Part shown: positions 31,169 through 40,631 of the stretch, one piece after another
Layout of the letters: each line of letters begins with the position of its first letter
Numbering within the stretch: the first letter of the stretch is position 1
DNA from: Kitasatospora sp. NA04385
GTDB lineage: Bacteria; Actinomycetota; Actinomycetes; Streptomycetales; Streptomycetaceae
Length of the DNA stretch: 64,000 nucleotides
Direction of reading: 5' to 3'
NCBI RefSeq assembly: GCF_013364235.1
Contig: NZ_CP054919.1
Location: 3,034,247-3,098,246, forward strand
Notes under the pieces: generated by a model
Told to the model about the DNA's origin: nothing
Databases searched by the model: none
Seen by the model: only the letters and a program-made list of their open reading frames with translations
Program-made: the position numbers and the translations under genes

Positions 31169-32636
31169 GTGACCTCGCCCTCGACCGCCGAACCGGAACG
31201 CACCGCCGGGACCTCTCCCCGGGCCCGTGAGGACGCGGAGCTCCTGCTGCGCCGCCTGGCCCCGCGCGAGGCCCAGGCCCTGGCCCGGCTGGCCGCCGGC
31301 GACGACCTGCGCGCCATCGCCCGGCACCTGGGCGTCGCTCCGGGCACCGCCCGCAGCCACCTCGACCGGGCGATCCGCAAGCTCGGCGTCCGCACCCGCG
31401 AGGAGGCGGTGGCCCTGCTCGCCACGCTGACCCCCGAAGCACCCGAAGCACCCGAGGCACCCGAAGCACCCGGAACGCCCGGAACGCCCGGAACGCCCGG
31501 AGCCCCTGAAGCGCCCGCCGCGACGGCCGCCGCCGCGCCCGCACCCGCACCCGCCGAGCCCGAGACCGAGCCCGCCCCCGTCCCGGCCGACTTCGGGGAG
31601 TTCGCCGCGCTGGTGCACGCCCGGCTGGTGCAGCAGACCTTCCTGCTGACCGGCCATCGCCACCGCGCGGCGCACTGCGTGCACCTGGCGCTGGGGTCGG
31701 CGGCCCGGCGGTGGGAGGAGGTGTCGGCCGGTCCGGACCCGGAGGGGCGGGTGCGCGGGGAGGCGTTCGACCTGGCGCTGTCGCCGTGGCACCGGGGCGG
31801 CCCGCGGCGGGCGCACCTGCTGCGGTGGCCGCGGCGGCGGATCGTGGTCGACGCGGCGGGCGCCCCGGAGCCGCCCGAGCCGCCGCAGAAGCTGACCCAC
31901 CAGGACCGGGCGCTGGTGAAGGCGCTGCTGCGGCTGTCGCGGCCGCGGCGGCGGGCACTGGTGCTGCACGACACGCTGGGCCTGCCGGTGGAGCGGGTCG
32001 CGGTGGAGGTGGAGTCGAGCACGGCGGCGGCCGGGAGCCGGGTGCGTTCGGCGCGGGCCGACCTGGCCCGGGAGGTCCCGGCGCTGGTCGGCGCAGACCC
32101 GGACGACCCGGAGTTCGCGGAGCGGCTCTCGGCCCTGCTGCACCGGGCGGCGGTGCACGGCTGCCCGGGCCCGCGGGTGCCGTCCACGGCGCGGCTGGTC
32201 GCGGACAGCCGGCTGCACACCGGGCTGGTGACGGGCGCGGCGGCGGCGCTGACCGCGGTGGTGGGCGGGGTGATCGTGGCGGCCCTGCTGGGCGTGGGCC
32301 CGACGGATTCGGCGCCGGAGCCGGTGGGCGCGACGGCCTGCACCTCGGCCGGTACGGGCAGCGCGGGCCCGGCCGCCCCGTACCGCGCGCCGGGGCTGCG
32401 GACGCCGTGGTGCAGTCCGGCGCCCGGCGTCCCGGCCCGGGTGATCGGCCGGCACGGGCAGCTGCCGCCGCCGCTGGACCGGCCCGCCCGGGCGGGCCGG
32501 ACACCGCGCGCTGCCCGGCGGCCCGTTCGCGGCGGGTCCGTTCGCGGCCGGCCGGCCGCCGTTCGCCCCGCCGCCGGAGCGCCACCCGCTGCCGCCGCCG
32601 CTGGCCGCCCCGTGCGGCCCGGTCTGCGCCCCGTAG
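31169..32636 (+). pseudogene. LuxR/sigma-like regulator with membrane anchor, 3' end apparently frameshifted
   Basis: GTG start with GGAGGAG 5 nt upstream. Order of parts: LuxR-type HTH (about 20-75: REAQALARLAAGDDLRAIAR, GTARSHLDRAIRKLG); an APEAPEAP/GTPGTP repeat linker (about 90-115); a segment like ECF sigma region 2 (LVQQTFLLTGHRHRAAH); a sigma region 4-like segment (RPRRRALVLHDTLGLPVERV); a membrane helix (GAAAALTAVVGGVIVAALLG); a Cys-containing outer tail. Near 32480-32500 the reading frame turns into Arg-rich sequence running antisense into sucD, while frame 0 gives a natural end (GGPFAAGPFAAGRPPF ... CGPVCAP, stop 32634-32636). A single inserted base in the C/G run would explain it. 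Confidence 0.65.
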
Positions 32637-32668
32637 CGGGTCGGCCCCGGGAGACGCCGAGGGAGACG

Positions 32669-32717
32669 CCGAGGGCGCCGCGCACCGTCCGGACGGAACG
32701 GTGCGCGGCGCCCTCGG
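32669..32717. terminator. bidirectional terminator before sucD
   Basis: A 20-bp perfect stem (32669-32688 with 32698-32717) closes a 9-nt loop, 10 nt beyond the sucD stop, between convergent genes. Confidence 0.85.
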
Positions 32718-32726
32718 GCGTACTGA

Positions 32727-33617
32727 CTACTGCGCGGCGGCGAACAGCTCGCGGGCCAGGCGGGCGGTCTCGGACGGCGTCTTGCCGACCTTGACGCCGG
32801 CGGCCTCCAGGGCCTCCTTCTTCGCCTGGGCGGTGCCGGAGGAGCCGGAGACGATGGCGCCGGCGTGGCCCATGGTCTTGCCCTCGGGCGCGGTGAAGCC
32901 CGCGACGTAGCCGACGACCGGCTTGGTGACGTGCTCGGCGATGTAGGCCGCGGCACGCTCCTCGGCGTCGCCGCCGATCTCGCCGATCATCACGATCAGC
33001 TCGGTCTCCGGGTCCTCCTGGAACGCCTTGAGGGCGTCGATGTGGGTGGTGCCGATGACCGGGTCGCCACCGATGCCCACCGCGGAGGAGAAGCCGAGGT
33101 CACGGAGCTCGTACATGAGCTGGTAGGTCAGGGTGCCGGACTTCGACACCAGACCGATCTTGCCCGAGCCGGTGATGTTGGCCGGGATGATGCCCGCGTT
33201 GGACTGTCCGGGGCTGATCAGGCCGGGGCAGTTCGGGCCGATGATGCGGGTCTTGTTGCCCTTGGCGCCGGCGTGGGCCCAGAACGCGGCGGTGTCGTGC
33301 ACCGGAACGCCCTCGGTGATGACCACGGCGAGGCCGATCTCGGCGTCGATCGCCTCGATCACGGCGGACTTGGTGAACGCCGGCGGCACGAAGATGACGG
33401 TGACGTCGGCACCGGTCTTCTCGATCGCCTCGACCACGGTGCCGAACACCGGGACCTCGGTGCCGTCCACGTCGACGGTGGTGCCCGCCTTGCGCGGGTT
33501 CACGCCGCCGACGATCTGAGTGCCGGAGGCGAGCATGCGGCGGGTGTGCTTCATGCCCTCGGAGCCGGTCATGCCCTGGACGATGACCTTGCTGTCCTTG
33601 GTAAGGAAGATAGCCAT
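32727..33617 (-). CDS. sucD: succinyl-CoA synthetase, alpha subunit
   Basis: The TCA-cycle enzyme SucCD makes succinate and ATP/GTP from succinyl-CoA. The product is 296 residues. CoA-binding region: [19 protein letters not shown] and GGVNPRKAG. The catalytic phosphohistidine is in [30 protein letters not shown] is also a family signature. ATG start 17 nt after the sucC stop, so the two form an operon. Confidence 0.97.
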   Translation of the reverse strand: MAIFLTKDSKVIVQGMTGSEGMKHTRRMLASGTQIVGGVNPRKAGTTVDVDGTEVPVFGTVVEAIEKTGADVTVIFVPPAFTKSAVIEAIDAEIGLAVVITEGVPVHDTAAFWAHAGAKGNKTRIIGPNCPGLISPGQSNAGIIPANITGSGKIGLVSKSGTLTYQLMYELRDLGFSSAVGIGGDPVIGTTHIDALKAFQEDPETELIVMIGEIGGDAEERAAAYIAEHVTKPVVGYVAGFTAPEGKTMGHAGAIVSGSSGTAQAKKEALEAAGVKVGKTPSETARLARELFAAAQ

Positions 33618-33634
33618 GGTGTTGAGTCCCTTCC

Positions 33635-34807
33635 TTACTTGTTGGCCAGCTCGGCGGCGCGGTCAGCGGCGCCGTCCATGGTGTCCACCTGCTCGACCAG
33701 CGGGTGGTTGGCGTCGGTCAGGATCTGGCGACCGAGCTCCGCGTTGTTGCCGTCCAGGCGGACGACCAGCGGCTTGGTGACGGCCTCGCCCTTGCTCTCC
33801 AGGAGCGCGAGGGCCTGCACGATGCCGTTGGCGACCGCGTCACAGGCGGTGATGCCGCCGAAGACGTTGACGAAGACCGACTTGACGTCGGCGTCGCCCA
33901 GGATGATCTCCAGGCCGTTCGCCATCACCTCGGCGGACGCGCCGCCGCCGATGTCGAGGAAGTTGGCCGGCTTCACGCCGCCGTGGTTCTCACCGGCGTA
34001 CGCGACGACGTCCAGGGTGCTCATGACGAGGCCCGCGCCGTTGCCGATGATGCCGACCTGGCCGTCGAGCTTGACGTAGTTCAGGCCCTTGGCCTTCGCC
34101 GCCGCCTCCAGCGGGTTGGCGGCGGCCTTGTCCTCGAGCGCCTCGTGCTCGGGCTGGCGGAACTCGGCGTTCTCGTCCAGGGAGACCTTGCCGTCCAGGG
34201 CGATGATCTTGCCCTCGCCGGACTTGATCAGCGGGTTGACCTCGACCAGGAGGGCGTCCTCCTTGACGAAGACGACCCAGAGCTTCTGCAGGACGTCGGC
34301 GACCTGGTCGGCGATCTCGGCCGGGAACTTCGCGGCGGCGACGATCTCGGCGGCCTTCTCCGGGGTCACGCCCTCGTTCGCGTCGACCGGGATCTTGGCC
34401 AGCGCGTCCGGGTTCTCCTCGGCCACGACCTCGATCTCCACGCCGCCCTCGACGCTGGCCATGGCCAGGAAGGTGCGGTTGGTGCGGTCGAGCAGGAAGG
34501 AGACGTAGTACTCCTCCTTGATGTCCGCGGTCTGGGCCAGCATGACCTTGTGGACGGTGTGGCCCTTGATGTCCATGCCGAGGATCGCCTCGGCCTTGGC
34601 CACGGCGTCCTGCGGGTCGGACGCGAGCTTCACGCCACCGGCCTTGCCTCGGCCACCCACCTTCACCTGAGCCTTGACGACGGCTCGGCCGCCGAAGCGC
34701 TCCGCGATGGCGGCAGCGTCTGCGGCGGTCTCGATGACATCGCCGTCAAGCACGGGTACGCCGTGCTTGGCGAAGAGGTCCCTCGCCTGGTACTCGAACA
34801 GGTCCAC
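33635..34807 (-). CDS. sucC: succinyl-CoA synthetase, beta subunit
   Basis: The product is 390 residues. An N-terminal ATP-grasp fold starts [20 protein letters not shown] and contains [19 protein letters not shown]-terminal CoA ligase domain: [34 protein letters not shown] and [15 protein letters not shown]. It provides the nucleotide site and pairs with SucD. GTG start. First gene of the sucCD operon. Confidence 0.97.
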   Translation of the reverse strand: MDLFEYQARDLFAKHGVPVLDGDVIETAADAAAIAERFGGRAVVKAQVKVGGRGKAGGVKLASDPQDAVAKAEAILGMDIKGHTVHKVMLAQTADIKEEYYVSFLLDRTNRTFLAMASVEGGVEIEVVAEENPDALAKIPVDANEGVTPEKAAEIVAAAKFPAEIADQVADVLQKLWVVFVKEDALLVEVNPLIKSGEGKIIALDGKVSLDENAEFRQPEHEALEDKAAANPLEAAAKAKGLNYVKLDGQVGIIGNGAGLVMSTLDVVAYAGENHGGVKPANFLDIGGGASAEVMANGLEIILGDADVKSVFVNVFGGITACDAVANGIVQALALLESKGEAVTKPLVVRLDGNNAELGRQILTDANHPLVEQVDTMDGAADRAAELANK

Positions 34808-35163
34808 GTGTTTGTCCTTGTTCGTGGTCGCGGAATGTGTCTCTACGAGCGTGCCACGGCAGGATCTTCGCTGCGGGTCGTCGACACTGAGCGGGTACGC
34901 AGATGTACGGCCTTGCGGCCCACGCAGTTGCCGGGCGCATCGTCAATCAACACGCGCGTCACGTCCGCATGGCAGGTTATCCCCGGACGACCGGCGTGTT
35001 TCGCCCGGGGCCGGGTCCGCCTTGGTGAGAACCGTCACAACGACCCCGTCCCGGCGCGTCCCCGGGCCTCCTCACCAGCGGGGGCGCGCGATGGTGAGCG
35101 CCACCACCGCTTCACCCGTACGGGTGGGCGCCCCGGCCCTTGACGGCCCGCGGCGCCCCCGAC
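34808..35163. other. intergenic region upstream of sucC
   Basis: About 356 bp. It must contain the sucCD promoter on the minus strand. A minus-strand TTGACG occurs at about 34945, but no matching -10 is evident. A CACCCGTACGGGTG palindrome lies at about 35112-35127, near the end of the VWA gene. No ORF is convincing. Confidence 0.4.
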
Positions 35164-36297
35164 TCACCCCCGGTCCGGCACCGGCAGCGGACGCTTCTCG
35201 ATCGCCGCGGCCATGATCTCCGGGAACGCGTCCGGCGTGCAGGCGAACGCCGGGGCGCCCAGCTCCGCCAGTGCCTGCGCGTGCGCGTGGTCGTACGCCG
35301 GGGCGCCCTCGTCGGACAGCGCCAGCAGCGCGACGAACTGCACCCCCGCGGCCTTCATCGCGGCCACCCGCTTGAGCATCTCGTTGCGGATGCCGCCCTC
35401 GTACAGGTCGCTGATCAGCACCACGATCGTCTCGGACGGCCGGCTGATCCTCGACTGGCAGTACGCCAGCGCCCGGTTGATGTCGGTGCCGCCGCCCAGC
35501 TGCGTCGCGAACAGCACGTCCACCGGGTCGCTCAGCTGCTCGGTCAGGTCGACCACCGAGGTGTCGAACACCACCAGCCGGGTGTCCAGGCTCGGCATCG
35601 ACGCCAGCACCGCGCCGAACACCGCCGAGTGCACCACCGAGGGCGCCATCGACCCCGACTGGTCGATGCACAGGATCACCTCCTTCTTCACCGCCCGCTG
35701 CGCCCGCGCGTAGCCGACCAGCCGCTCCGGGACGACCGTGCGGTACTCCGGCAGGTACTTCGACAGGTTGGCCCGGATGGTGCGGTCCCAGTCGATGTCC
35801 CGGTGCCGGGGGCGGTTCACCCGGGCGCTGCGGTCCAGCGCGCCGCCGACCGTCGAGCGCGTCCGGTCCGCGAGCCGGCGCTCCAGGTCGGCCACCACCT
35901 TGCCGACCACCGCCCGGGCGGTCTCCCGGGTGGTCTCCGGCAGCGCGTGCTTCAGCGACAGCAGCGTCCCCACCAGGTGCACGTCCGGCTCGACGGCGGC
36001 CAGCATCTCCGGCTCCAGCAGCAGCCGGTCCAGGCCGAGGCGGGAGATCGCGTCCTGCTGCATCAGCCGCACCACGCTGGTCGGGAAGTACTCCCGGATG
36101 TCCCCCAGCCAGCGCGCCACCTTCGGCGCCGACCCGCCGAGCCCCGCCGAGCGCTTGCCGTCCTCCCGGTACAGCGCCCCCAGCGCCCCGTCCATCGCCG
36201 CGTCCCGACCGGTCAACCGCACGCCGGTGCCGTCCGCGTCCCCGCCGAGCACCAGCCGCCAGCGCCGCATCCGCTCATCGTCCTGACGGACCGCCAT
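35164..36297 (-). CDS. VWA domain protein of a MoxR/DUF5682 cluster
   Basis: The product is 377 residues. The N-terminal half is helical (MRRWRLVLGGDADGTG start) with no named domain. The von Willebrand A domain occupies about 205-365: metal-site motif D212-Q-S214-G-S216 (CIDQSGSMAPS), LGGGTDINRALAYCQ (Thr) and VVLISDLYEGG (Asp), so the MIDAS looks complete. It probably acts as the metal-dependent adaptor of the MoxR ATPase upstream, as ViaA does for RavA. ATG start with GGAG 8 nt upstream. Third gene of the minus-strand operon, 90 nt after DUF5682. Confidence 0.9.
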   Translation of the reverse strand: MAVRQDDERMRRWRLVLGGDADGTGVRLTGRDAAMDGALGALYREDGKRSAGLGGSAPKVARWLGDIREYFPTSVVRLMQQDAISRLGLDRLLLEPEMLAAVEPDVHLVGTLLSLKHALPETTRETARAVVGKVVADLERRLADRTRSTVGGALDRSARVNRPRHRDIDWDRTIRANLSKYLPEYRTVVPERLVGYARAQRAVKKEVILCIDQSGSMAPSVVHSAVFGAVLASMPSLDTRLVVFDTSVVDLTEQLSDPVDVLFATQLGGGTDINRALAYCQSRISRPSETIVVLISDLYEGGIRNEMLKRVAAMKAAGVQFVALLALSDEGAPAYDHAHAQALAELGAPAFACTPDAFPEIMAAAIEKRPLPVPDRG

Positions 36298-36357
36298 GTC
36301 TGTGACTCCTCAACTCTCGTGCCCCGTCGGGGGCGCGGGGAACTGCGCGAAGCGGAA

Positions 36358-36383
36358 GGGGGGAAGGGGGAGAGGGGAAGGGG
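36358..36383 (+). other. G-quadruplex-type motif in the VWA/DUF5682 gap
   Basis: Four runs of G (6, 5, 4, 4) separated by 2-3 nt purine loops fit a G4 consensus. It lies on the strand opposite to the mRNA, in the 90-nt gap between two genes of the operon. Confidence 0.6.
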
Positions 36384-36387
36384 CCGG

Positions 36388-38859
36388 TCAGGCCGTGGCG
36401 CGGCGGTCCGGCTGCCGGGGGAACCGCGGCGGCGGGAGCGACACCCCCAGCAGCAGCGCCAGCACCTCCGTGGTCGCCCCGGCGCGCTCCTCGTCCAGCG
36501 GGGCGCTCGGGGCGGAGGCCGCCGCGGGAGCGCCGAGCGGGCCGGCCGCGACCCGGGAGCCGATGGTGTGCCGGACGCCCGTCTCCAGCGAGGAGAAGGT
36601 GCGGCGCAGCACCGGCAGCAGGTCGGTGAAGGCGTCCGGGGAGACGCCGCACAGCCAGCCGTCGAGCAGGCCGAGCAGGGCCGGGTCGTGCAGCAGCAGC
36701 GCGCCGCCGCCGGAGACGAAGCCCTCCACCCAGCCGCCGGCGTCGGCCGGGTCGGAGGCGGTGGACAGCACCAGGCCGAGCCAGCGCCCGGCCTCCTCGG
36801 TGTCGAGCCGCCCGTCGTCCAGCAGCAGCCGCACCGCGCGGCCGCGCAGCAGGCCGGGGACGCCCGTCGCGGGACCGCCGTGCGGTTCGCGGGCGGCCAG
36901 TGCGGCCAGCGTGCCGGCCCAGCGTTCGACGGTGTCGCCGCCGAGCAGGGCGATCGCCTGGTGGACGGCGTCCAGTTCGGCGCGGCGGGCGCTCGCGCCG
37001 TCCGCGTCGAGGCCGGTGCAGGCGGCGGGCAGCGCGAGGCCGAGCCGCTCGGCCAGGCCGTGGGCGACGGCGGTGAGCGAGCCGGTGTCGGTGGAGCGGA
37101 CGTCGCCGTAGCGCAGGGTCCGCACCAGCGCGGGCAGCGCGGCGGCCAGGTGCCCGGCGTCGGTGTCGAGCGCGGCGCGGTCGGCGAGCAGCCGCATCAC
37201 CTCGGGCAGCGCGTCGGGCAGGTCGGCCAGCAGGCACTGCTCGGCGAGCGCGGTCAGGGCGGTCAGCTCGGCGCCCTCGGCCTCGGCGATCGCCTTGTGG
37301 GTGGCGGCCGAGCGCACGGTGGTGCCCCACTGGCCGGCTTCGACCAGGCGGACGGAGAACTCGGGCTCCCAGACGAGCTGCCAGGTCTCCCGGAAGGTGC
37401 CGGTGGAGTTGACGCCGTCCCGGGACGGGCGGCCCCAGTCCAGGCCGAGCAGCCGCAGCCGGTGCAGCAGCCGGGAGCGCTCCACGCCGAGGCCCTCGCG
37501 CAGGTCGAGGACGAGGTCCCGGGGGGCGGCCTCCGGCTTGAGCCGCAGGGAGCGCTGCAGACGGGTCAGGTCCCGCTGGAGCGGCACGGCGGGCACCCCG
37601 TCGGGGACTTCGCCGAGCGCGTCGCCGACCACCAGGCGCTCGCGGACCAGGGCGAGCGCGACGTCCGAGCCGTCGCACATCACGGCGCGCACCGCGTCCA
37701 GCGTCTCGGTGAGGCCGGGCAGCGGGCGGCCGCGCACCGCGGCGAGGCCGTCGGCGAGCCGGACCGCCTCGATGACGTGCGCGGAGGAGACCGGGTGGTC
37801 CTCGGCCCGGAGCAGCTCGGCGACCTTGGTCATCCAGCGGGTGACCGGCTGCCCGGGGGCGGTGAACAGGTGGTGGTACCAGCCGGGCGAATCGATGCCC
37901 GCGCCGTAGCCGGTGTGCTGGGACAGCCGGCGGTGCGTCCACGGCACCCAGGTCAGTTCGACCTTGAGCTTCTTCGGCAGCCCGGCGAGCAGCGCCCGGT
38001 CGTGCGCGACGGTCGGCAGCACGGCCAGCGCCGGGACGTGCCAGGCGCCGCAGACCACGGCGATCCGCCGGTGCCCGGCCTTGCGGGCGGCCCGGACGCG
38101 CTGGCGCATCGCGGCCTCGCGGACCAGGTCGCGGCGCTCGGCCGGGTGGTGCTCGCGCAGCGCCGCCATCGCCTCGGCGAGGGCCGCGAACGGGGCCAGC
38201 GGGTCGCCGTCGGGGGTGCGGTGCTCGACCGCGTCCTCCCACCAGGCCTCCGGGTCGGGGTGGCCCGCGGCGGCGGCGAGTTCGGCGATCGGGTCGACGG
38301 GCCCGGGCCCGGAAGTGCCCCCCGGCACTCCCGGCCCCTCCCCCTCTCCTGACGCTCCGTCACGGCCGGACGTGTCACCCCCGGCGGCGGAGTTTTCGTC
38401 GCCGCCGGAAGCACCCCCGTCGCCGCCGGAAGCACCCCCGTCGCCGTCCGCGAGCGGGCCCTCGTCCCGGGCGCCGCGCGGGCCGAGCGCGAGGCTCTGC
38501 GCGGCGGGCAGGTCGATGAAGTGGACGGGCACCCCGGCGTCCAGCCCGTACCGCAGCGCCACCCACTCGGGCGAGAACTCGGCCAGCGGCCAGAACGCGG
38601 CCCGCGCCGGGTCGTCGGCGACGTGCGCGAGCAGCGCGACCGGCGGCACCATGTCCTTCCCGGCGGCGGCCGCGACCAGGTCGTCGGCCTCCGGCGGGCC
38701 CTCGATCAGCACCGCGTCCGGCCGCAGGGCGGCCAGTGCGGCGGCCACCGCGCGGGCCGAGCCGGGGCCGTGGTGGCGCACCCCGAGCAGCGTCACCTCC
38801 GCGGCCCCGGCCCCGGCCCCGGCGCCCGCGGCCGTGGCGCTCATGGCCTCGGCACTCAC
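36388..38859 (-). CDS. DUF5682 protein, predicted EreA/ChaN/TIKI-like
   Basis: The product is 823 residues. Its N-terminal part carries a His/Glu signature: G26-V-R-H29-H30-G, then LIEGPPE (E53) and CGAWH (H274), the G-x-x-H, E, GA-x-H pattern of the EreA/ChaN/TIKI (TraB) superfamily. A Gly/Ser/Asp linker (about 140-185) is coded by 21-bp tandem repeats. The C-terminal half is helical with no named fold. The GTG start overlaps the MoxR stop (GTGA) and has GGGAGG upstream, so it is coupled to MoxR. The role is unknown; an enzymatic effector or substrate of the MoxR-VWA pair is possible (inference). Confidence 0.85.
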   Translation of the reverse strand: MSAEAMSATAAGAGAGAGAAEVTLLGVRHHGPGSARAVAAALAALRPDAVLIEGPPEADDLVAAAAGKDMVPPVALLAHVADDPARAAFWPLAEFSPEWVALRYGLDAGVPVHFIDLPAAQSLALGPRGARDEGPLADGDGGASGGDGGASGGDENSAAGGDTSGRDGASGEGEGPGVPGGTSGPGPVDPIAELAAAAGHPDPEAWWEDAVEHRTPDGDPLAPFAALAEAMAALREHHPAERRDLVREAAMRQRVRAARKAGHRRIAVVCGAWHVPALAVLPTVAHDRALLAGLPKKLKVELTWVPWTHRRLSQHTGYGAGIDSPGWYHHLFTAPGQPVTRWMTKVAELLRAEDHPVSSAHVIEAVRLADGLAAVRGRPLPGLTETLDAVRAVMCDGSDVALALVRERLVVGDALGEVPDGVPAVPLQRDLTRLQRSLRLKPEAAPRDLVLDLREGLGVERSRLLHRLRLLGLDWGRPSRDGVNSTGTFRETWQLVWEPEFSVRLVEAGQWGTTVRSAATHKAIAEAEGAELTALTALAEQCLLADLPDALPEVMRLLADRAALDTDAGHLAAALPALVRTLRYGDVRSTDTGSLTAVAHGLAERLGLALPAACTGLDADGASARRAELDAVHQAIALLGGDTVERWAGTLAALAAREPHGGPATGVPGLLRGRAVRLLLDDGRLDTEEAGRWLGLVLSTASDPADAGGWVEGFVSGGGALLLHDPALLGLLDGWLCGVSPDAFTDLLPVLRRTFSSLETGVRHTIGSRVAAGPLGAPAAASAPSAPLDEERAGATTEVLALLLGVSLPPPRFPRQPDRRATA
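38401..38442. repeat. 21-bp perfect tandem repeat inside DUF5682
   Basis: Two identical 21-bp units code GGDGGAS twice in the flexible linker. The copy number may vary between strains. Confidence 0.85.
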
Positions 38860-39953
38860 GCGGAGACCTCCCGGGCGGCCCGGTAGAAGTCCTTCCAGCC
38901 GTCGCGGTCGCGGACCACGCCCTCCACGTACTCCCGCCACACCTGCCGGTCGGCGACCGGGTCGCGGACCACCGCGCCGACGATGCCGTCCGCGACGTCC
39001 CCCGCGCGCAGCACGCCGTCGCCGAAGTGCGCGGCCAGCGCGAGGCCGTTGGTGACCACCGAGATCGCCTCGGCGGTGGAGAGCGTGCCGCTGGGGGTCT
39101 TCACCTTCGTCCGCCCGTCGGCCGTCAGGCCGGCCCGCAGCTCGCGGAAGACCGTCACCACCCGGAGGATCTCCTGGGCGCCGCCCGGCAGTTCGGGCAG
39201 GTCGAGCGAGCGGCCGAGCTGGCCGACCCGGCGGGTGACGATCTCCACCTCCTCCTCCAGCGTGGCGGGCAGCGGCAGCACCACGGTGTTGAAGCGGCGG
39301 CGCAGCGCGGAGGACAGCTCGTTGACGCCGCGGTCCCGGTCGTTGGCGGTGGCGATCACGTTGAACCCGCGCACCGCCTGCACCTCGGAGCCCAGCTCCG
39401 GCACGGGCAGCGTCTTCTCGGACAGGATGGTGATCAGGCTGTCCTGCACGTCCGCCGGGATGCGGGTGAGCTCCTCGACCCGGGCGATCCGCCCGTCCCG
39501 CATGGCGCGCATCAGCGGGGACGGCACCAGCGCGTCCTCGCTCGGGCCGTGGGCGAGCAGTTGGGCGTAGTTCCAGCCGTAGCGGACGGCCTCCTCGGGG
39601 GTGCCCGCGGTGCCCTGGACGAGCAGCGTGGAGTCTCCGGAGATCGCGGCGGCGAGGTGCTCGGAGACCCAGGTCTTGGCGGTGCCGGGCACGCCGAGCA
39701 GCAGCAGCGCCCGGTCGGTGGCCAGCGTCGTCACGGCGACCTCGATCACCCGGCGCGGGCCGATGTACTTGGGCGTGATCACCGTGCCGTCGGCGAGCTC
39801 GCCGCCCAGCAGGTAGGTGGCGACCGCCCACGGCGACAGGCGCCAGCGCTCCGGCCGGTCCCGGTCGTCGTGCCGGGCGAGGGCGGCCAGCTCCTCGGCG
39901 AACGCGTCCTCGGCGTGCTGCCGCAGGACCTCGCTGGTCGTCTCGGTGGTCAT
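38856..39953 (-). CDS. MoxR-family AAA+ ATPase
   Basis: The product is 365 residues. Walker A GVPGTAKTW (K93), degenerate Walker B region IARVEELTRIP, sensor-1 ATANDRDRGVNELSSALRRR with the Arg finger, and a C-terminal lid. MoxR ATPases pair with VWA proteins as chaperones that mature or remodel protein complexes. Start at ATG 39953 (MTTETTSEV) with GGAG 6 nt upstream; the frame runs to 39971. First gene of the MoxR-DUF5682-VWA operon. Confidence 0.92.
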   Translation of the reverse strand: MTTETTSEVLRQHAEDAFAEELAALARHDDRDRPERWRLSPWAVATYLLGGELADGTVITPKYIGPRRVIEVAVTTLATDRALLLLGVPGTAKTWVSEHLAAAISGDSTLLVQGTAGTPEEAVRYGWNYAQLLAHGPSEDALVPSPLMRAMRDGRIARVEELTRIPADVQDSLITILSEKTLPVPELGSEVQAVRGFNVIATANDRDRGVNELSSALRRRFNTVVLPLPATLEEEVEIVTRRVGQLGRSLDLPELPGGAQEILRVVTVFRELRAGLTADGRTKVKTPSGTLSTAEAISVVTNGLALAAHFGDGVLRAGDVADGIVGAVVRDPVADRQVWREYVEGVVRDRDGWKDFYRAAREVSA

Positions 39954-40111
39954 CGACTGCTCCGATCTCACGGGGGGACTGACGAGTCGTCAGAACGCTG
40001 CGCACGGAGGGCGCGAAGGACGAACGCCACGGGGCTGACCTGGGCGGGAGAACTGCCGTTCGCCCCGTGCACCCACCACTGTGCCGCCCGGCACTGACAA
40101 CCGACCCGGCG

Positions 40112-40528
40112 TCAGCCGGCCGCCGGGACGGGCCGGTCGGCCGCCCGCCGCCAGGGCCACAGCTGGGCCGCGCCGAAGGCCGCCTCCACCGCCAGGAAGC
40201 CCCACAGCAGCCCGGTCGCGCCCTGCCCCAGCGCCCAGCCCTGCCAGCAGGCGAACAGCACCCGGGCCACCCCGTCGAACAGCCCGTGCACCGGCTGCGG
40301 GCGCAGCAGCCGCAGCAGCGCCCAGACCAGCACCACCGACCCCATCAGGTTGGCGAACAGCGTCTGCATCGGCTCCAGCGGCGGCAGTTGGCCCAGCCCC
40401 AGCCCGCCGGAGGCCGCGGACAGCGCCCGGTGCGCGAGGGCGTACGTCCAGGGGGTGGCGAAGGGGGCGGTGACCAGCAGGTCGTACCAGGCGCTGGCGC
40501 GGACCAGGCGGGCGTAGCGGGGCGTCAT
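40112..40528 (-). CDS. small membrane protein divergent from merR
   Basis: The 138-residue product has four hydrophobic helices (ASAWYDLLVTAPFATPW, LMGSVVLVWALLRLL, ATGLLWGFLAVEAAFG). I recognise no named family, but the fold resembles DoxX/DUF4345-like small membrane proteins. ATG start with AGGAG 7 nt upstream. Divergent from the MerR regulator, which probably controls it. Confidence 0.75.
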   Translation of the reverse strand: MTPRYARLVRASAWYDLLVTAPFATPWTYALAHRALSAASGGLGLGQLPPLEPMQTLFANLMGSVVLVWALLRLLRPQPVHGLFDGVARVLFACWQGWALGQGATGLLWGFLAVEAAFGAAQLWPWRRAADRPVPAAG

Positions 40529-40587
40529 GTCGGGCTCCTGTGCCGTCTCGTGCGGGGACGGGCCCATGCTGGGGGGTGGAGTACTGT

Positions 40588-40608
40588 CCAGGGTCAAGTC
40601 CCAGGGTC
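40588..40608. promoter_or_regulatory. direct repeats CCAGGGTC in the merR intergenic region
   Basis: Two copies of CCAGGGTC (about 40588-40595 and 40601-40608), 5 nt apart, lie between the divergent starts, near an inverted TTGACC box for the membrane protein. A candidate MerR site. Confidence 0.35.
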
Positions 40609-40631
40609 GAGCCGCCGACGGGAGCAGGGAC

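Noticed and set aside
34921-34960. Minus-strand TTGACG as a sucCD promoter
   Set aside because: No -10 box at an acceptable spacing could be found, so it is not listed as a promoter.
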